In this document: piece after piece, positions 34,135-43,785 of the stretch | How the letters are laid out: the number at the start of each line of letters is the position of its first letter | How positions within the stretch are numbered: the stretch's first letter is position 1 | Assembly (NCBI GenBank): GCA_003452935.1 | Contig: DMMY01000025.1 | Location: 69,802-133,801, forward strand | Length of the DNA stretch: 64,000 nucleotides | Reading direction: 5' to 3' | From: Elusimicrobiota bacterium | GTDB lineage: Bacteria > Elusimicrobiota > Elusimicrobia > UBA1565 > UBA9628 | Program-made: the position numbers and the translations under genes | Notes under the pieces: generated by a model | What the model saw: only the letters and a program-made list of their open reading frames with translations | What the model was told of the DNA's origin: nothing | The model's database searches: none

Positions 34135-35424
34135 ATGCGCGGATTCGTGTTTTTTCTGGCCTTGGTTTCGGTGCCAGCCGGGGCCGCGGGTTCGCGGGAT
34201 GACCGGCCGGCCTTGACCCGGCTTCAAGAAGAAGCCGGCGCAGAGGCCTTGCCGGCGGTGCCATCCCCGCCGGCAAGGCCCACCGATCAGCGCTTTTGGA
34301 TCACTGTCCGCGCCAGCACGGCGCGCCAGCGCACGGCCATCGCCGAAACGGGCATGTCCATCGAGGAGATCAAGGCCGGCGAGGTGGCCGGCGTCGCGCA
34401 CTCTAAAACCATCGCGAAGCTCAAGGAGCGCGGTTTTCAAATCGACGATCAGGTTGCCTTGGAGGCGTTTCATCAGCAGCTGATCAAGGATTTTCCTCCG
34501 CAGGACAGGGCTTATCACGATTACGCCCGGACCCAGGACGCACTGCAGGCCCTGGCCGATGCCCATCCCGAGCTCGCTTCCTTGTTTTCCATAGGCCAAA
34601 GCTGGCAGGGCCGAGACATGTGGTGCCTGCGCCTCAATACAACGCCAGCCGGACTGGCCCCCGGCACGAAGCCCGGCGCGGTCTTCGTGGGGAATCATCA
34701 TGCCCGCGAGCACCTCAGCGTCGAGGTTCCGCTCAAGCTTGCCGAGTACCTGGCCGCTAACAAGAACCGGGCCGCGGTCAAGAAGCTCCTGGAGTCCCGC
34801 GATATCTATATTATTCCCATGCTCAATCCGGACGGCGCCGAGTTCGACGTCGCCGGCGAAGAATATAAATGGCATCGCAAGAACATGCGCGTCAACCCGG
34901 ACAAGGAAATCGGCGTGGACCTCAACCGCAACTACGACTTCTTGTTCGGAGGGGCGGGCTCTTCCGGGGATACTTACAGCGACACCTACCGCGGTCCCGG
35001 CGCTTTTTCGGAGCCGGAGACCCGGGCTTTGAAGGCCTTCCTCGAGGCGCGGCCTAATGTCCAGGTCCTCAATTCCTACCACTCCTACAGCGAGCTTATT
35101 CTCTACCCGTGGGGCGGAAAGTCCGATCCTATCGCGGACGCGAGGGATCTCAGGGCTTATAAAGCCCTGGCCGCGGGCATGGCCAAGCTGACAGGCTATC
35201 GGGCCATGCAATCCTCCGAGCTTTACGTGGCCGCGGGCGACTGCGCGGATTGGACCTACGCCGCGCGCAAGATTTTCTCCTTTACCACGGAGCTCTATCC
35301 CAGATCGGGCAACGGCGGGTTCTATCCGGGATCCGCGGCGATCGCCAAGGTCGCCGCGGGAAACATAAAAGCCGCTCTCTACCTGCTGGAATACGCCGAC
35401 GATCCGCGCCGGGCCGCTCCCTAA
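34135..35424 (+). CDS. Exported M14 zinc carboxypeptidase
   Basis: Metallocarboxypeptidase, 429 aa, signal peptide (FVFFLALVSVPAGAAG). A pro-region (residues about 50-130) precedes the catalytic domain. Zinc ligands HAREHLS (HxxE) and the third His in LNSYHSYSELILYPW; Arg/Asn substrate residues in DLNRNYDF; catalytic Glu in FTTELYP. The ATG directly abuts the amylase stop. Likely feeds amino acids from extracellular peptides. Confidence 0.92.
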   Translation: MRGFVFFLALVSVPAGAAGSRDDRPALTRLQEEAGAEALPAVPSPPARPTDQRFWITVRASTARQRTAIAETGMSIEEIKAGEVAGVAHSKTIAKLKERGFQIDDQVALEAFHQQLIKDFPPQDRAYHDYARTQDALQALADAHPELASLFSIGQSWQGRDMWCLRLNTTPAGLAPGTKPGAVFVGNHHAREHLSVEVPLKLAEYLAANKNRAAVKKLLESRDIYIIPMLNPDGAEFDVAGEEYKWHRKNMRVNPDKEIGVDLNRNYDFLFGGAGSSGDTYSDTYRGPGAFSEPETRALKAFLEARPNVQVLNSYHSYSELILYPWGGKSDPIADARDLRAYKALAAGMAKLTGYRAMQSSELYVAAGDCADWTYAARKIFSFTTELYPRSGNGGFYPGSAAIAKVAAGNIKAALYLLEYADDPRRAAP

Positions 35425-35432
35425 AGAGTAAG

Positions 35433-35542
35433 GGTGCCGGAGATTGCCTTTTTCAACTTGTTGAACTTGTTTGTTAAATCGCTGTTACTGGCCATTAATC
35501 CCAAACAAGTTCAATAAGTCAAACAAGTTCATCTCCGGCACC
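35433..35542 (+). repeat. 110-bp imperfect inverted-repeat element
   Basis: Perfect 12-bp ends (GGTGCCGGAGAT and its complement ATCTCCGGCACC) and, nested inside, another inverted pair built on TGAACTTGTTTG. The right arm carries two copies of GAACTTGTTTG on the minus strand. The arm supplies the last seven codons and stop of the APC permease. It is much more AT-rich inside than the surrounding genes. Could act as a hairpin terminator between convergent genes or be a small non-autonomous element. Confidence 0.75.
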
Positions 35543-37036
35543 GTGGGCCGGGATCCGGTCCGCCTGGGTTCTGGCGCGCAAGGCGCTTCTTTTGGCGCCG
35601 TAGAGGAAGTAGATGGCAAGCCCCAGGAGCAGCCACACGCCGAATCGCAGCCAAGTCACGTAGTTGAGCCCGCCCATGAGGAAAAGGCAGAAGCCGATGC
35701 CCAGCACCGGCATGATGATGCCGCCGGGCACGCGGAAGGGCCGGGGGCGCAGCGGGTCCTGAAAGCGCAGGATGATGACCCCCGCGCACACCAGGATAAA
35801 GGCGAAAAGAGTCCCGATGTTGCAGAGGTTGGCCATCTCGTCGATATTGCACAGCGCGGAGAGAATGCCCACGACGACTCCCGTCCAGATCGTGGTCACG
35901 TGTGGGGTCTTGAAGCGAGGGTGGACCTTCGCGAAATAGGGGGGCAGCAGCCCATCTCGGCTCATGGCGAAGAAAATACGGGGCTGACCGAGCTGAAAGA
36001 CGAGCAGAACCGCGGTGTGGGCGATGACCGAGCCCAGGGCAATGACGGCGATGATCCAAGGCGAGGCGCGGTTGTACTCCAGGCCCGCGACCAGCGGCTC
36101 GGCGATCTTGGAGCGCAGCTCCATGACCGGGATCATGCCGGTCAAGGCCACGGTCACGAGAATGTAGACCAAGGTGCATATGGCCAGGGAGCCGATGATG
36201 CCGATGGGCATGTCGCGCCGCGGATTCTTGGTTTCCTCGGCCACGGTCGAGACCGCGTCAAAGCCGATGTAGGCGAAAAAGACCGTGGCCGCTCCCACCT
36301 GGATGCCTTTCCAGCCTCCCGGGGCGAAGGGCTTCCAATATTCGGGATGGAAGTAATAGAAGCCGACGCCGACGAAAAGGGCCAGGACCAGCAGCTTGAC
36401 TCCCACCATGACGTTGTTGAAGGCGGCGCTCTCCTTGACGCCTACGACCAATAGGACGGTGAGGGCCAGCACGATGCACAGGGCCGGCAGGTTGAAGATG
36501 ACGGGCACTCCCAGCAGGTGCGGGACGCCGGCCAGGTCCAGGCCTTTCTGGACGAAGGTGCGGTAGTCTATGCGCAGCCAGACGGGGATGTCGAGTCCGA
36601 AGGCGGTCTTTACGAAGTCGTTGAAATACCCCGCCCAGGAGATGGCCACGGCCACGTTGCCGATGGCGTACTCGATGATGAGGTCCCAGCCGATGATCCA
36701 GGCTACGAGCTCTCCCATGGTGGCGTAGGAATAGGTGTAGGCGCTGCCCGAGACGGGCACCATGGCCGAGAGCTCGGCGTAGCACAGCGCGGTGAAGCCG
36801 CAGGCCACCGCGGTCAGCAGGAATGAAACGATGAGCGCCGGGCCGGCGGGATGGCCGCTCGACGCCCCGACCGCGGCCTCGCCGACCATGGCGAATATGC
36901 CGGCGCCAATGATGGCGCCGATGCCCACCATGGTGACGTCGAGGGGACCGAGGACGCGCTTGAGCCTGTGGCCCTTGACCTCCGACTCGTGGATCAGGGC
37001 GTCGACCGACTTGGTGCGCCAAAGGCCGCGGAGCAT
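35519..37036 (-). CDS. APC-family amino acid permease (CAT type)
   Basis: 505-aa inner-membrane amino acid transporter with about 12-14 helices. The first helix contains the substrate-binding loop IGAIIGAGIFAMVG; other family segments are FTALCYAELSAMVPVSGSAYTY and AATVFFAYIGFDAVSTVAEE. The N-terminal segment (DALIHESEVKGHRLKRVLG) is typical of cationic amino acid transporters. The final codons GAGDELV come from the inverted-repeat element, so the tail has probably been replaced by its insertion. Single-gene unit. Confidence 0.92.
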   Translation of the reverse strand: MLRGLWRTKSVDALIHESEVKGHRLKRVLGPLDVTMVGIGAIIGAGIFAMVGEAAVGASSGHPAGPALIVSFLLTAVACGFTALCYAELSAMVPVSGSAYTYSYATMGELVAWIIGWDLIIEYAIGNVAVAISWAGYFNDFVKTAFGLDIPVWLRIDYRTFVQKGLDLAGVPHLLGVPVIFNLPALCIVLALTVLLVVGVKESAAFNNVMVGVKLLVLALFVGVGFYYFHPEYWKPFAPGGWKGIQVGAATVFFAYIGFDAVSTVAEETKNPRRDMPIGIIGSLAICTLVYILVTVALTGMIPVMELRSKIAEPLVAGLEYNRASPWIIAVIALGSVIAHTAVLLVFQLGQPRIFFAMSRDGLLPPYFAKVHPRFKTPHVTTIWTGVVVGILSALCNIDEMANLCNIGTLFAFILVCAGVIILRFQDPLRPRPFRVPGGIIMPVLGIGFCLFLMGGLNYVTWLRFGVWLLLGLAIYFLYGAKRSALRARTQADRIPAHGAGDELV

Positions 37037-37078
37037 CCCTGAGAGGATATCATTTGCCTGCCGGCGGTGGAAACACCG

Positions 37079-38482
37079 CTATGACGGATTCTTCGGGAGG
37101 GTGAAGATGAACCTGCTGCCTTGTCCAAGCGAGCTTTCCACCCAAATATTTCCTTTATACAGGGTGATGATGTCCTTGGCGATCGCCAGTCCGAGTCCCA
37201 GTCCCTTGTCCGGGCCGCTCAGGGCTTTTCCGACCTGCGTGAATTCACGGAACAACTTGTCCACGTCCTCGCGGGCGATGCCTCTGCCCGTGTCGGTCAC
37301 GGCGCATTCGATGCGGTCCTTTTTTTCCGTCACGGATATGTCGATATGGCCCTTGGCCGTGAACTTGATCGCGTTGCCCACGAGATTGGAGAGGACCTGG
37401 AACAGGCGGCTTTGATCCGAATGGATGACGACTTCCTGGTCGGGCAGGCGGGCCCGCAGTTCCAGGCCCTTGGATTTTGCTTTTTGGGAATATATCAAGG
37501 CGACTTGGCTGACCAAATCCGAAAAATTGACCGGCTCCTGCTTGGGCTCGACGGCTCCCGTCCCGAAATTGGAGATATCCAAAAGATTTTCCGTGATGCC
37601 GGTGAGCCGATCCAGCGTGTAGTTCATGACGTTGAGCAAGCCTTCTTGATCCTTGTTGATTTCTCCGGCGACCCTGTAGAGGAGGCCGCAGATGCCGGTC
37701 TTGACGATCGCGAGGGGGTTTCTGAGATCGTGGGAGACGGTGCGCAGCACGCTGGCTCGGAATTGGTTCAATTTCGTCCGTTCGCTGATGTCCCGGATGT
37801 TGCATTGGATGACTCTCTGGTCGTTATCCAGATAGGCGTTGCTGACCAGCTCCACATCGAGCCGCCGACCGTTTCTGGCCGTCAGAGGGAAGTTTTCATA
37901 GCGGATATACCCGTTGCTGCTCAGCCTGGCGCAAGAAGGTTTTCGGGCTGCGACGTTCTTGAAGGCTCCTATGTCCCAGAGCCTTTTGCCCAGCATTTCA
38001 TCGCGCGAATAGCCCAGCATGTTCAACAAGCCAGGATTGACGTCCGTTATCTCACCGCTGCGGGCGTTTAAGATCAGTATCCCGTCTTGGGCGGCCTCGA
38101 AGAGCCTGCGGTAGCGGGATTCCGAGGCCCGCAGCTGCGCCTCCATGCTTTTGATCTGGGTGATATCGATGGCGTAAATGCGAAGCTTGTCGATTTCCGG
38201 AATATAGTGGACGACTTGCTCGAACCATTGGCCGTTGACTTCCCGCTCCCGCGTCATCCAGGTTTTCTTGCCGCGCGAGAGGGACTGGGGAGACGAACCG
38301 AGCCCGTGCAAAAACCGGTGGCTCAATCCCAGGGTTTCCAGATTGGGGAAAAGTCGCCGGGCGGCGGGATTGACGTAGTTGATGCGGCCTTGCAAATCCA
38401 TTTCCAGGACGGGATTGGGGTTGAGTTCGGGAAATGAGGCGAGATGGGTGACCTCGCTGTTGGCGATGGTTTGGCGGCTCAT
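37079..38482 (-). CDS. Soluble PAS-PAS histidine kinase
   Basis: 467 aa without membrane helices. Two PAS domains (FPELNPNPVLEMDLQGRI at residue about 18; RYRRLFEAAQDGILILNARS at about 120), HisKA (TVSHDLRNPLAIVKTG) and HATPase (SNLVGNAIKFTAKG; TDTGRGIAREDVD; KGLGLGLAIAKDI). The second PAS is followed by a PAC-like segment. Ribosome site GGGGGGAACG before ATG. No response regulator beside it. Confidence 0.92.
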   Translation of the reverse strand: MSRQTIANSEVTHLASFPELNPNPVLEMDLQGRINYVNPAARRLFPNLETLGLSHRFLHGLGSSPQSLSRGKKTWMTREREVNGQWFEQVVHYIPEIDKLRIYAIDITQIKSMEAQLRASESRYRRLFEAAQDGILILNARSGEITDVNPGLLNMLGYSRDEMLGKRLWDIGAFKNVAARKPSCARLSSNGYIRYENFPLTARNGRRLDVELVSNAYLDNDQRVIQCNIRDISERTKLNQFRASVLRTVSHDLRNPLAIVKTGICGLLYRVAGEINKDQEGLLNVMNYTLDRLTGITENLLDISNFGTGAVEPKQEPVNFSDLVSQVALIYSQKAKSKGLELRARLPDQEVVIHSDQSRLFQVLSNLVGNAIKFTAKGHIDISVTEKKDRIECAVTDTGRGIAREDVDKLFREFTQVGKALSGPDKGLGLGLAIAKDIITLYKGNIWVESSLGQGSRFIFTLPKNPS

Positions 38483-38556
38483 TCGTTCCCCCCAACAACA
38501 TTACGAGATGAGCATCAAAGAATCGTCAAAAGCCGGGAAACGGGGCCTGGGGGAAT

Positions 38557-40788
38557 TCAGCGCCGGCAAAAGGCGGCCATGGCGCGCACGGCCCGGTCGG
38601 CCGAGCGGAACACGGGCAGGCCGCGCCGGCGCGCTTGCTCCACGTAGGGCTCATAGAGCGAACCGCAGCCCACGCAGAAGACCACGGGCTTGCCCCAAGC
38701 CTGGGCCAGTTCTCCCAGCTTGGCCGGGAAAGAGTCGGCCAGCCCTTCCTCGGGCAGGGTCTTCATCGCCGGGGTCAGGGGAATGACGGCCGCGACCAGG
38801 CCGTCTATATCGGGCGACTCCAGGACCGCGGCCGCGATCTCGATCAAGGCCGCGTCAGGGGCCATGGGCGTGACGTCGAGGGGATTGCGCACGTCGACGA
38901 TGGAGTCCAGCTTGTATTTCGCCAAGACGGCGCCCAAGCGCCGGCCCAGGGCGCTTTCCGGCGCGGCCGCGCTTACGGGCCCGTGCGGCGCGATGCTGTC
39001 CGCCATGCCCGCGGTCTCGAAGCCCGCGTTGCTCAGCGCGAATAGGCGGCCTTGGCCCGCGGGCCGGCCATGGCAGAAGCAGGCCATTTGCGCCAAGTCC
39101 TCGAAATGATCGAAATCCTCCGCCACCAGGGCGCCGGCGCGGCCGAGCAGCGAGCGCGCCACCACGAAGTCGCCGGCGATGGAGGCGGTGTGGCCCATGA
39201 CCGCTTTCTGGCCCGTGGGAGTGCGGCCCGCCTTGTACACGATGACGGTCTTTCCCAGGCCGCGGGCTCGCGCCACGCCGCAGGAGAGCTTCAAGCCGTC
39301 CTCTTCCTTGAGCCCTTCAAGATAGACCAGGACGACCTTGACGGTTTCGTCCTCCACGACCTGCTCGACATAGTCGCATACGGTGACGTCCATCTGGTTG
39401 CCCACGGATACGCAGTAGGCGGGCTTGAGCCAGCTCATCTTGCTGACGACGGAAATGACGAAGGCTCCGCTTTGGCTTATGAACGCGGTCCGCGCGTGGG
39501 CGGGATTTTCCTCGGCGCCCAGGGCAAGCTTTCTTTTCGGGATGAAGAACGTGTTGACCTTGGCCGGGACCGACACGATGCCCAGGGAGTTTCCGCCGCT
39601 GACCGCGAAATCGGGGTTTTTCTTGCGGCCTTCGGCGATGATGCCCAGGACCTCGTCCTTGACGCCCTCGCTGCCCGCCTTCTCCCCCATGCCTCCGGAA
39701 ATAAGGACCACGCCCCGGACCCTGCCGGAGTCCGCGGCCTGGCGCAGGAGCGCGGGCACTTCCGGCGAGGGCACGGCCACCACGAACATGTCCACCGGCT
39801 CCGGGAAGGCGGCGGGGTTCTTGAAGCATTTGACTCCATCGATGTCTCCGGCCTGATCCTTCAGCACGAAGAGGCGGCTTTTGTCGAAGCCCGCCTCTAT
39901 GACATTGTTGAGGATGATGCGGCCCATGTTCATCTTCTTTTCGCTGACGCCGGCCACGGCCACGGTCGCGGGTTTGAGCAAGGACCACACGGCCTGGGGC
40001 GAGGGGAAGCTGCGCGCGGCCCTGACGGCCTGGCGAAAGCGCAGGACGCCATCCAGGGCCACGAGGCGTTCGTGGGCAACGGCCAAGGGGTTGACCTCGA
40101 TCTCCTCTATGGCCCAGGCCGAGGACCCGTTGTCGCAGAAATGGGAGAGAAGTTTGCGGAAGGCCTCGAGCCATTGGAGCATGGCGGCGTCCTCGGCCTG
40201 GCGACGGCCTCCGCGAACTTTGCCGGAAACGTAGCGCCAAATCCAGGTTTGATCGAGAAATTTGTTCCAGCCGTCCTTGCCAACGAGTTCCACCGCCGCG
40301 ATGGCGGGAGAGAAGCCCGGCTTGAGCGCGGAGGTGAGGCCCTCGGCGTCGGTGCCGCCTATGCCGAGGGTCATGATGGGCCCGAAGGCCTTGTCCGCCC
40401 GCGCGCCCAGCATGAGCTCTTGGCCCAACGAGAACACCGCGTGAGGGATGAATTCCACGGCGAGGATGCCGTCGGCCTTTGGGAATGCGGCCTTCATTTG
40501 CGCCAGGACGGTTTCAGCCTCGGTCTTGGCGCGGACCTTGACTCCGCCGGATTCGGTCTTGTGCAGGGTTTCGTGGGATGAGACCTTGAGCACGACGCGC
40601 TCGCCCGGCAGCGGCGCGAGGATGTCCTGGAGTTCGGCCGCCCCGAGGGGGATGCGGTCGAGGCCGATGAGAGCTCGCTTGGGCGTCGTGAGGCCGAGCT
40701 TGTCCAAGACGTCGTAGACTTCGATCTCGGAGAGTGAGGAGCGGCCTTCTTGCGCGGCTTGAGCCAGGAGGGATTCGATTTCTTTCAT
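38557..40788 (-). CDS. ADP-forming acetyl-CoA synthetase, fused beta-alpha
   Basis: Converts acyl-CoA + ADP + Pi to acid + ATP + CoA, the substrate-level phosphorylation of many fermenters. 743 aa. Order is ATP-grasp (beta) first, residues 1-230 (VYDVLDKLGLTTPKRAL; VVLKVSSHETLHKTE), then the CoA-binding domain (VAVAGVSEKKMNMGRIILNN), then the ligase parts (AFISQSGAFVISVVSK; YCVSVGNQMDVTVCDY) with the phospho-His in MGHTASIAGD. The beta-alpha order is less common than alpha-beta. Acid specificity (acetate versus others) not assignable. Confidence 0.9.
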   Translation of the reverse strand: MKEIESLLAQAAQEGRSSLSEIEVYDVLDKLGLTTPKRALIGLDRIPLGAAELQDILAPLPGERVVLKVSSHETLHKTESGGVKVRAKTEAETVLAQMKAAFPKADGILAVEFIPHAVFSLGQELMLGARADKAFGPIMTLGIGGTDAEGLTSALKPGFSPAIAAVELVGKDGWNKFLDQTWIWRYVSGKVRGGRRQAEDAAMLQWLEAFRKLLSHFCDNGSSAWAIEEIEVNPLAVAHERLVALDGVLRFRQAVRAARSFPSPQAVWSLLKPATVAVAGVSEKKMNMGRIILNNVIEAGFDKSRLFVLKDQAGDIDGVKCFKNPAAFPEPVDMFVVAVPSPEVPALLRQAADSGRVRGVVLISGGMGEKAGSEGVKDEVLGIIAEGRKKNPDFAVSGGNSLGIVSVPAKVNTFFIPKRKLALGAEENPAHARTAFISQSGAFVISVVSKMSWLKPAYCVSVGNQMDVTVCDYVEQVVEDETVKVVLVYLEGLKEEDGLKLSCGVARARGLGKTVIVYKAGRTPTGQKAVMGHTASIAGDFVVARSLLGRAGALVAEDFDHFEDLAQMACFCHGRPAGQGRLFALSNAGFETAGMADSIAPHGPVSAAAPESALGRRLGAVLAKYKLDSIVDVRNPLDVTPMAPDAALIEIAAAVLESPDIDGLVAAVIPLTPAMKTLPEEGLADSFPAKLGELAQAWGKPVVFCVGCGSLYEPYVEQARRRGLPVFRSADRAVRAMAAFCRR

Positions 40789-40848
40789 TTTCAGGACGTT
40801 CTCCTAATCCTCAAATAAAAGGATCCGGCAACGCAACGGACGATCGAC

Positions 40849-43200
40849 TTACTTGCCGAGCTTGCGGCACCATTCTAATACCGCCTTGAGCTGAGCCGGA
40901 CCGTCCAATCCAGCCTCCTCGAGCACCTTGTCCCAGGAGCCGCTGCCCAAAAATCGTCCCTTGGCGAAGGAGTGCAGGGAGTGGCGCAGGCCGTCCTGAG
41001 AATGGACCCACCTCGCTATGGTCGGCCAGGTGTAATCCGTCACGGCCATGGCGTGCTGCGCGAGCCGGGCGGGATAGATGGCTTGTTGCTCCGCCGTCGG
41101 CAGGAGGTCGAAGAGCTCCGCGCTGGAGACGTAGAAGACGTTGACCGGGATGCCCTGTTTGTCGAGCTCCGGAAGCACGTGGCGCGAGAAGAGCAGGGCC
41201 ACGGCGCAGCCTTGCAGGACCACGGTCGCGGAGGTTTTGTCGCTGCGGCGCCAGGCATAAAGACCTTTTGTCGCCGCGTGAGCGGGGGGCAACTTGAGCG
41301 CGGCGCGGTCCGGGATGATCTCGGCCGGCCGGGCCACGAAGGGAGCGATGATCGCGGGCCGGGCTTTTAAGGCCGCGATCAAGAGCGGCCAGACTTCCTG
41401 GGGCTCCCAGGGGAGCAGGGTGATGAGCGTGCCCTTTGGGAAATTGTCCGCCAGTATCTGCAGGGCTTGCGGGTCGGCGTGCGTGGGCCCGTCCTCGCCG
41501 GTCATGGGGCCGGCATGCGCGTTGACCATGATCCAGGGACGGAAAGGCTCTCCCGTGGCGTCATGGCGGGCTTGCTGGCTGATTCCGTGCAGGCGCGCCG
41601 CGATGTGCTCCAGGGCCGCGATGAAGGCCGAGTAGGAGCTCGTCACGCCCACGTGGCGGCCGAAGCTCGAGACTCCGGCCATGACCCCGCCCATGGCGTC
41701 CTCGCAGATGCCGCCGACCGGCACCAGCCGGCTGGCGGGGTTGGTCTTGGCGTTGTAGAAGCCCTTGGGATAGGCCCCGCTGACCGCGGTCATGCTGGTG
41801 GAGTCCATGAGGTCCGCGGCGCAGGCTAGAAGCGCGCCATGGGTGAGATTGTTGAGTTGTCCCATGGAGGCGCCCAAGGCCGCGCGCAGGGTCATGGACT
41901 TGCCCGGGATAATGGCGAGTTCCGAGGGCGTGCGCTCCGCGGCCACGGCTTCGCCGTACAAGGCGCCGGTGTCCGGAGCGTTTTCCTTGGGAGTCCGGGC
42001 CTTGGCCTGCAGGCGCCTGGCCGCGGCCGCCAGCTTGTCCGCCGCCCAGGCCGGAAGTTCCCGGCGTTTTTCCAGAACGTCGCGCAGGCACATGAGGGTG
42101 TCAAAATAGGTCTGTTCCACCCTATCCGGGGTCTTGTCGCCTTCAAAACGCGGCAGCTTGACCCGGAATTTTTTTTCAAAAGGCGCTACGGCCTGGTAGT
42201 AGCCCTCGGAGCAGAAGGGGTGTCCGGCTCCATGGGAGGAGCGCCCCTCGATGCCGTAGTTCCAGCCCTTGATGGTGCGATAGACGATGGCCGTGGGCTG
42301 CCCGTTGGAGAGGCTCTCGGCGAGCTTCTGCGCGGAGAGGACGCGCCGGAAATCCATGCCGTCGCCCGCGTCAATGACGTTCCAATCGTGCAGGGTCAGG
42401 AATTCCATGGGGTCCCACTGGACGTAGTCGCCGGGACAATCCTCGGCCGCGCAGACCCGGTTGGAGTCTATGGAGGCCTGGTTCCAGTCCACGTGCAGCC
42501 GGGCGTTTTCAAGTCCGATAGTGCCCGCCATTCCCAGGGCTTCGTGCACCCGGCCCGGGGTCATGCCGCCCTCGCCTTCGAGGAGATGGATACGGGGCGC
42601 CTTTGGGCCGTAAGCGTCGAGCGCCGCCAAGGCCAGGCCGATGCCCGCGGTCACGCCCACTCCGCTGGCGCCCGTGGCCAGGGGCACGAACGGCACCGCC
42701 GGGGTGGGATGTCCATCCAGGGGTTTGGCGTTGAATTTCTTGAATAAAGGCGTGTTTTGGGTCGGATTGCGGCGGAAACCCAACAGGTCCTCAAGGCGCA
42801 GTTGACGTCTTTCCTGGGCGAGGAGCCCGGGATTGCCTATGCGCGCGAGTTCGTTGCGCAGGGAGTACATGGCATAGAGGCCCATGGCTTTGTGCCCGGC
42901 CGCGTAACAGAGCTGGTCAGCCTCGGGCCGCTCGGGGGTTGAAAAGTCGTAGTCCAGGCACTCATAGATGAGGCTGGAAACGATACGGCCGGAAGAGATG
43001 CTTCCTCCTGGATGCCCGGAGGTGGGGACGAAATTGTAGAGAATGGCGCAGAGGGTCCGGTAGCATAGGTCCAGATCCTCGAGAAAGGGCTTATCCGGGT
43101 TGGGTTGGGCCTGCGCCTTAAGGAATACGCCGCGCCGGGGGCGCAGCCTGAGGTTTTTGGGTTTGGGAGTTCTTGCGGTCATGACGGTTTCATGGTTCAT
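40849..43200 (-). CDS. Transketolase-family TPP enzyme (single chain)
   Basis: 783 aa with all three transketolase parts. TPP-binding GEGGMTPGRVHEAL...HVDWNQASIDSN in the N-terminal half; SGHPGGSISSGRI typical of the family start; pyrimidine-domain segments GGICEDAMGGVMAGVSSFGRH and TGEDGPTHADPQAL with the catalytic Glu region; C-terminal domain with VVLQGCAVALL. It is about 120 aa longer than ordinary transketolase and the GDG motif is GEG. It could be a variant with a different ketose partner. Start ambiguous between 43200 and the ATG at 43182. Confidence 0.82.
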   Translation of the reverse strand: MNHETVMTARTPKPKNLRLRPRRGVFLKAQAQPNPDKPFLEDLDLCYRTLCAILYNFVPTSGHPGGSISSGRIVSSLIYECLDYDFSTPERPEADQLCYAAGHKAMGLYAMYSLRNELARIGNPGLLAQERRQLRLEDLLGFRRNPTQNTPLFKKFNAKPLDGHPTPAVPFVPLATGASGVGVTAGIGLALAALDAYGPKAPRIHLLEGEGGMTPGRVHEALGMAGTIGLENARLHVDWNQASIDSNRVCAAEDCPGDYVQWDPMEFLTLHDWNVIDAGDGMDFRRVLSAQKLAESLSNGQPTAIVYRTIKGWNYGIEGRSSHGAGHPFCSEGYYQAVAPFEKKFRVKLPRFEGDKTPDRVEQTYFDTLMCLRDVLEKRRELPAWAADKLAAAARRLQAKARTPKENAPDTGALYGEAVAAERTPSELAIIPGKSMTLRAALGASMGQLNNLTHGALLACAADLMDSTSMTAVSGAYPKGFYNAKTNPASRLVPVGGICEDAMGGVMAGVSSFGRHVGVTSSYSAFIAALEHIAARLHGISQQARHDATGEPFRPWIMVNAHAGPMTGEDGPTHADPQALQILADNFPKGTLITLLPWEPQEVWPLLIAALKARPAIIAPFVARPAEIIPDRAALKLPPAHAATKGLYAWRRSDKTSATVVLQGCAVALLFSRHVLPELDKQGIPVNVFYVSSAELFDLLPTAEQQAIYPARLAQHAMAVTDYTWPTIARWVHSQDGLRHSLHSFAKGRFLGSGSWDKVLEEAGLDGPAQLKAVLEWCRKLGK

Positions 43201-43300
43201 GGGCTTATGATTGGCATACGCCGGCCGGAGGCGGTCCGGCCGGTTTGAAAATACATCCGCGCCCGCGGCGGGCGCGGTTGCGGGACGCGCGTCCGAGAGG

Positions 43301-43330
43301 AAAAGCGATCCCAGCCCTCAGGACCGGGAT
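43301..43330 (-). terminator. Intrinsic terminator of the Ig-like gene
   Basis: On the minus strand ATCCCGGTCC and GGGCTGGGAT pair (with G-U pairs) around a 4-nt loop, then CGC and TTTT. It sits just downstream of the stop at 43359. Confidence 0.6.
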
Positions 43331-43358
43331 GGCTTCGTAAGAGAGGCGCTTGCTGGGT

Positions 43359-43685
43359 CTACTCTACGTCGCAGACCCGCTCGGTCTTGACCCACTTTCC
43401 GCTTATGCGGGCCCGAGCCGTAATGCGATGCGCTCCGGACGTTTCCGGGAACCAGTCGAACCAGTGGAAGCCGCCGTCAGGGCGGCAGGCCTGCCAGTCT
43501 CCGTCGTTGATGGAAACTTGGGACTCGCCTTCCCCGGCGCATACGCGGATCGCGTAATGCCCACGGCGCACCGTCTCTCCCTGCTGCGGATAATCGATGC
43601 TGATCTTCGGGCGCGCGACCGGCTTCTCTTCGACGCTGCGGCTGAGGCCCGGGATCTTCACGGACAGAATTCCTTTCTTTCTCAC
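43359..43685 (-). CDS. Small Ig-like/carbohydrate-module-like protein
   Basis: The start is a GTG at 43685, preceded by GGAGG with 9-nt spacing; longer frames upstream have no ribosome site. 108 aa. A basic 10-residue start, then a beta-sandwich-like region (KISIDYPQQGETVRRGHYAI; ESQVSINDGDWQACRPDG; FHWFDWFPETSGAHRI). Such 'DGDWQ...W..' patterns occur in Ig-like/CBM-like folds of glycogen-related proteins. No signal peptide with this start. Function unknown. The overlapping plus-strand frame at 43350-43709 is judged a shadow. Confidence 0.65.
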   Translation of the reverse strand: MRKKGILSVKIPGLSRSVEEKPVARPKISIDYPQQGETVRRGHYAIRVCAGEGESQVSINDGDWQACRPDGGFHWFDWFPETSGAHRITARARISGKWVKTERVCDVE

Positions 43686-43785
43686 GATAACAATCCTCCA
43701 TGCACCTGATGCGGCGACGACGCCATAATTAACCATTTTGGGCAAAGCCATGTCCAGGGGGCTTTCGCGTCCGGGGCTGGCGGCG

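Noticed and set aside
43350..43709. Plus-strand frame overlapping the small Ig-like gene
   Set aside because: The minus-strand gene has GGAGG at the right spacing, a beta-sandwich-like pattern and a terminator; the plus frame has none.
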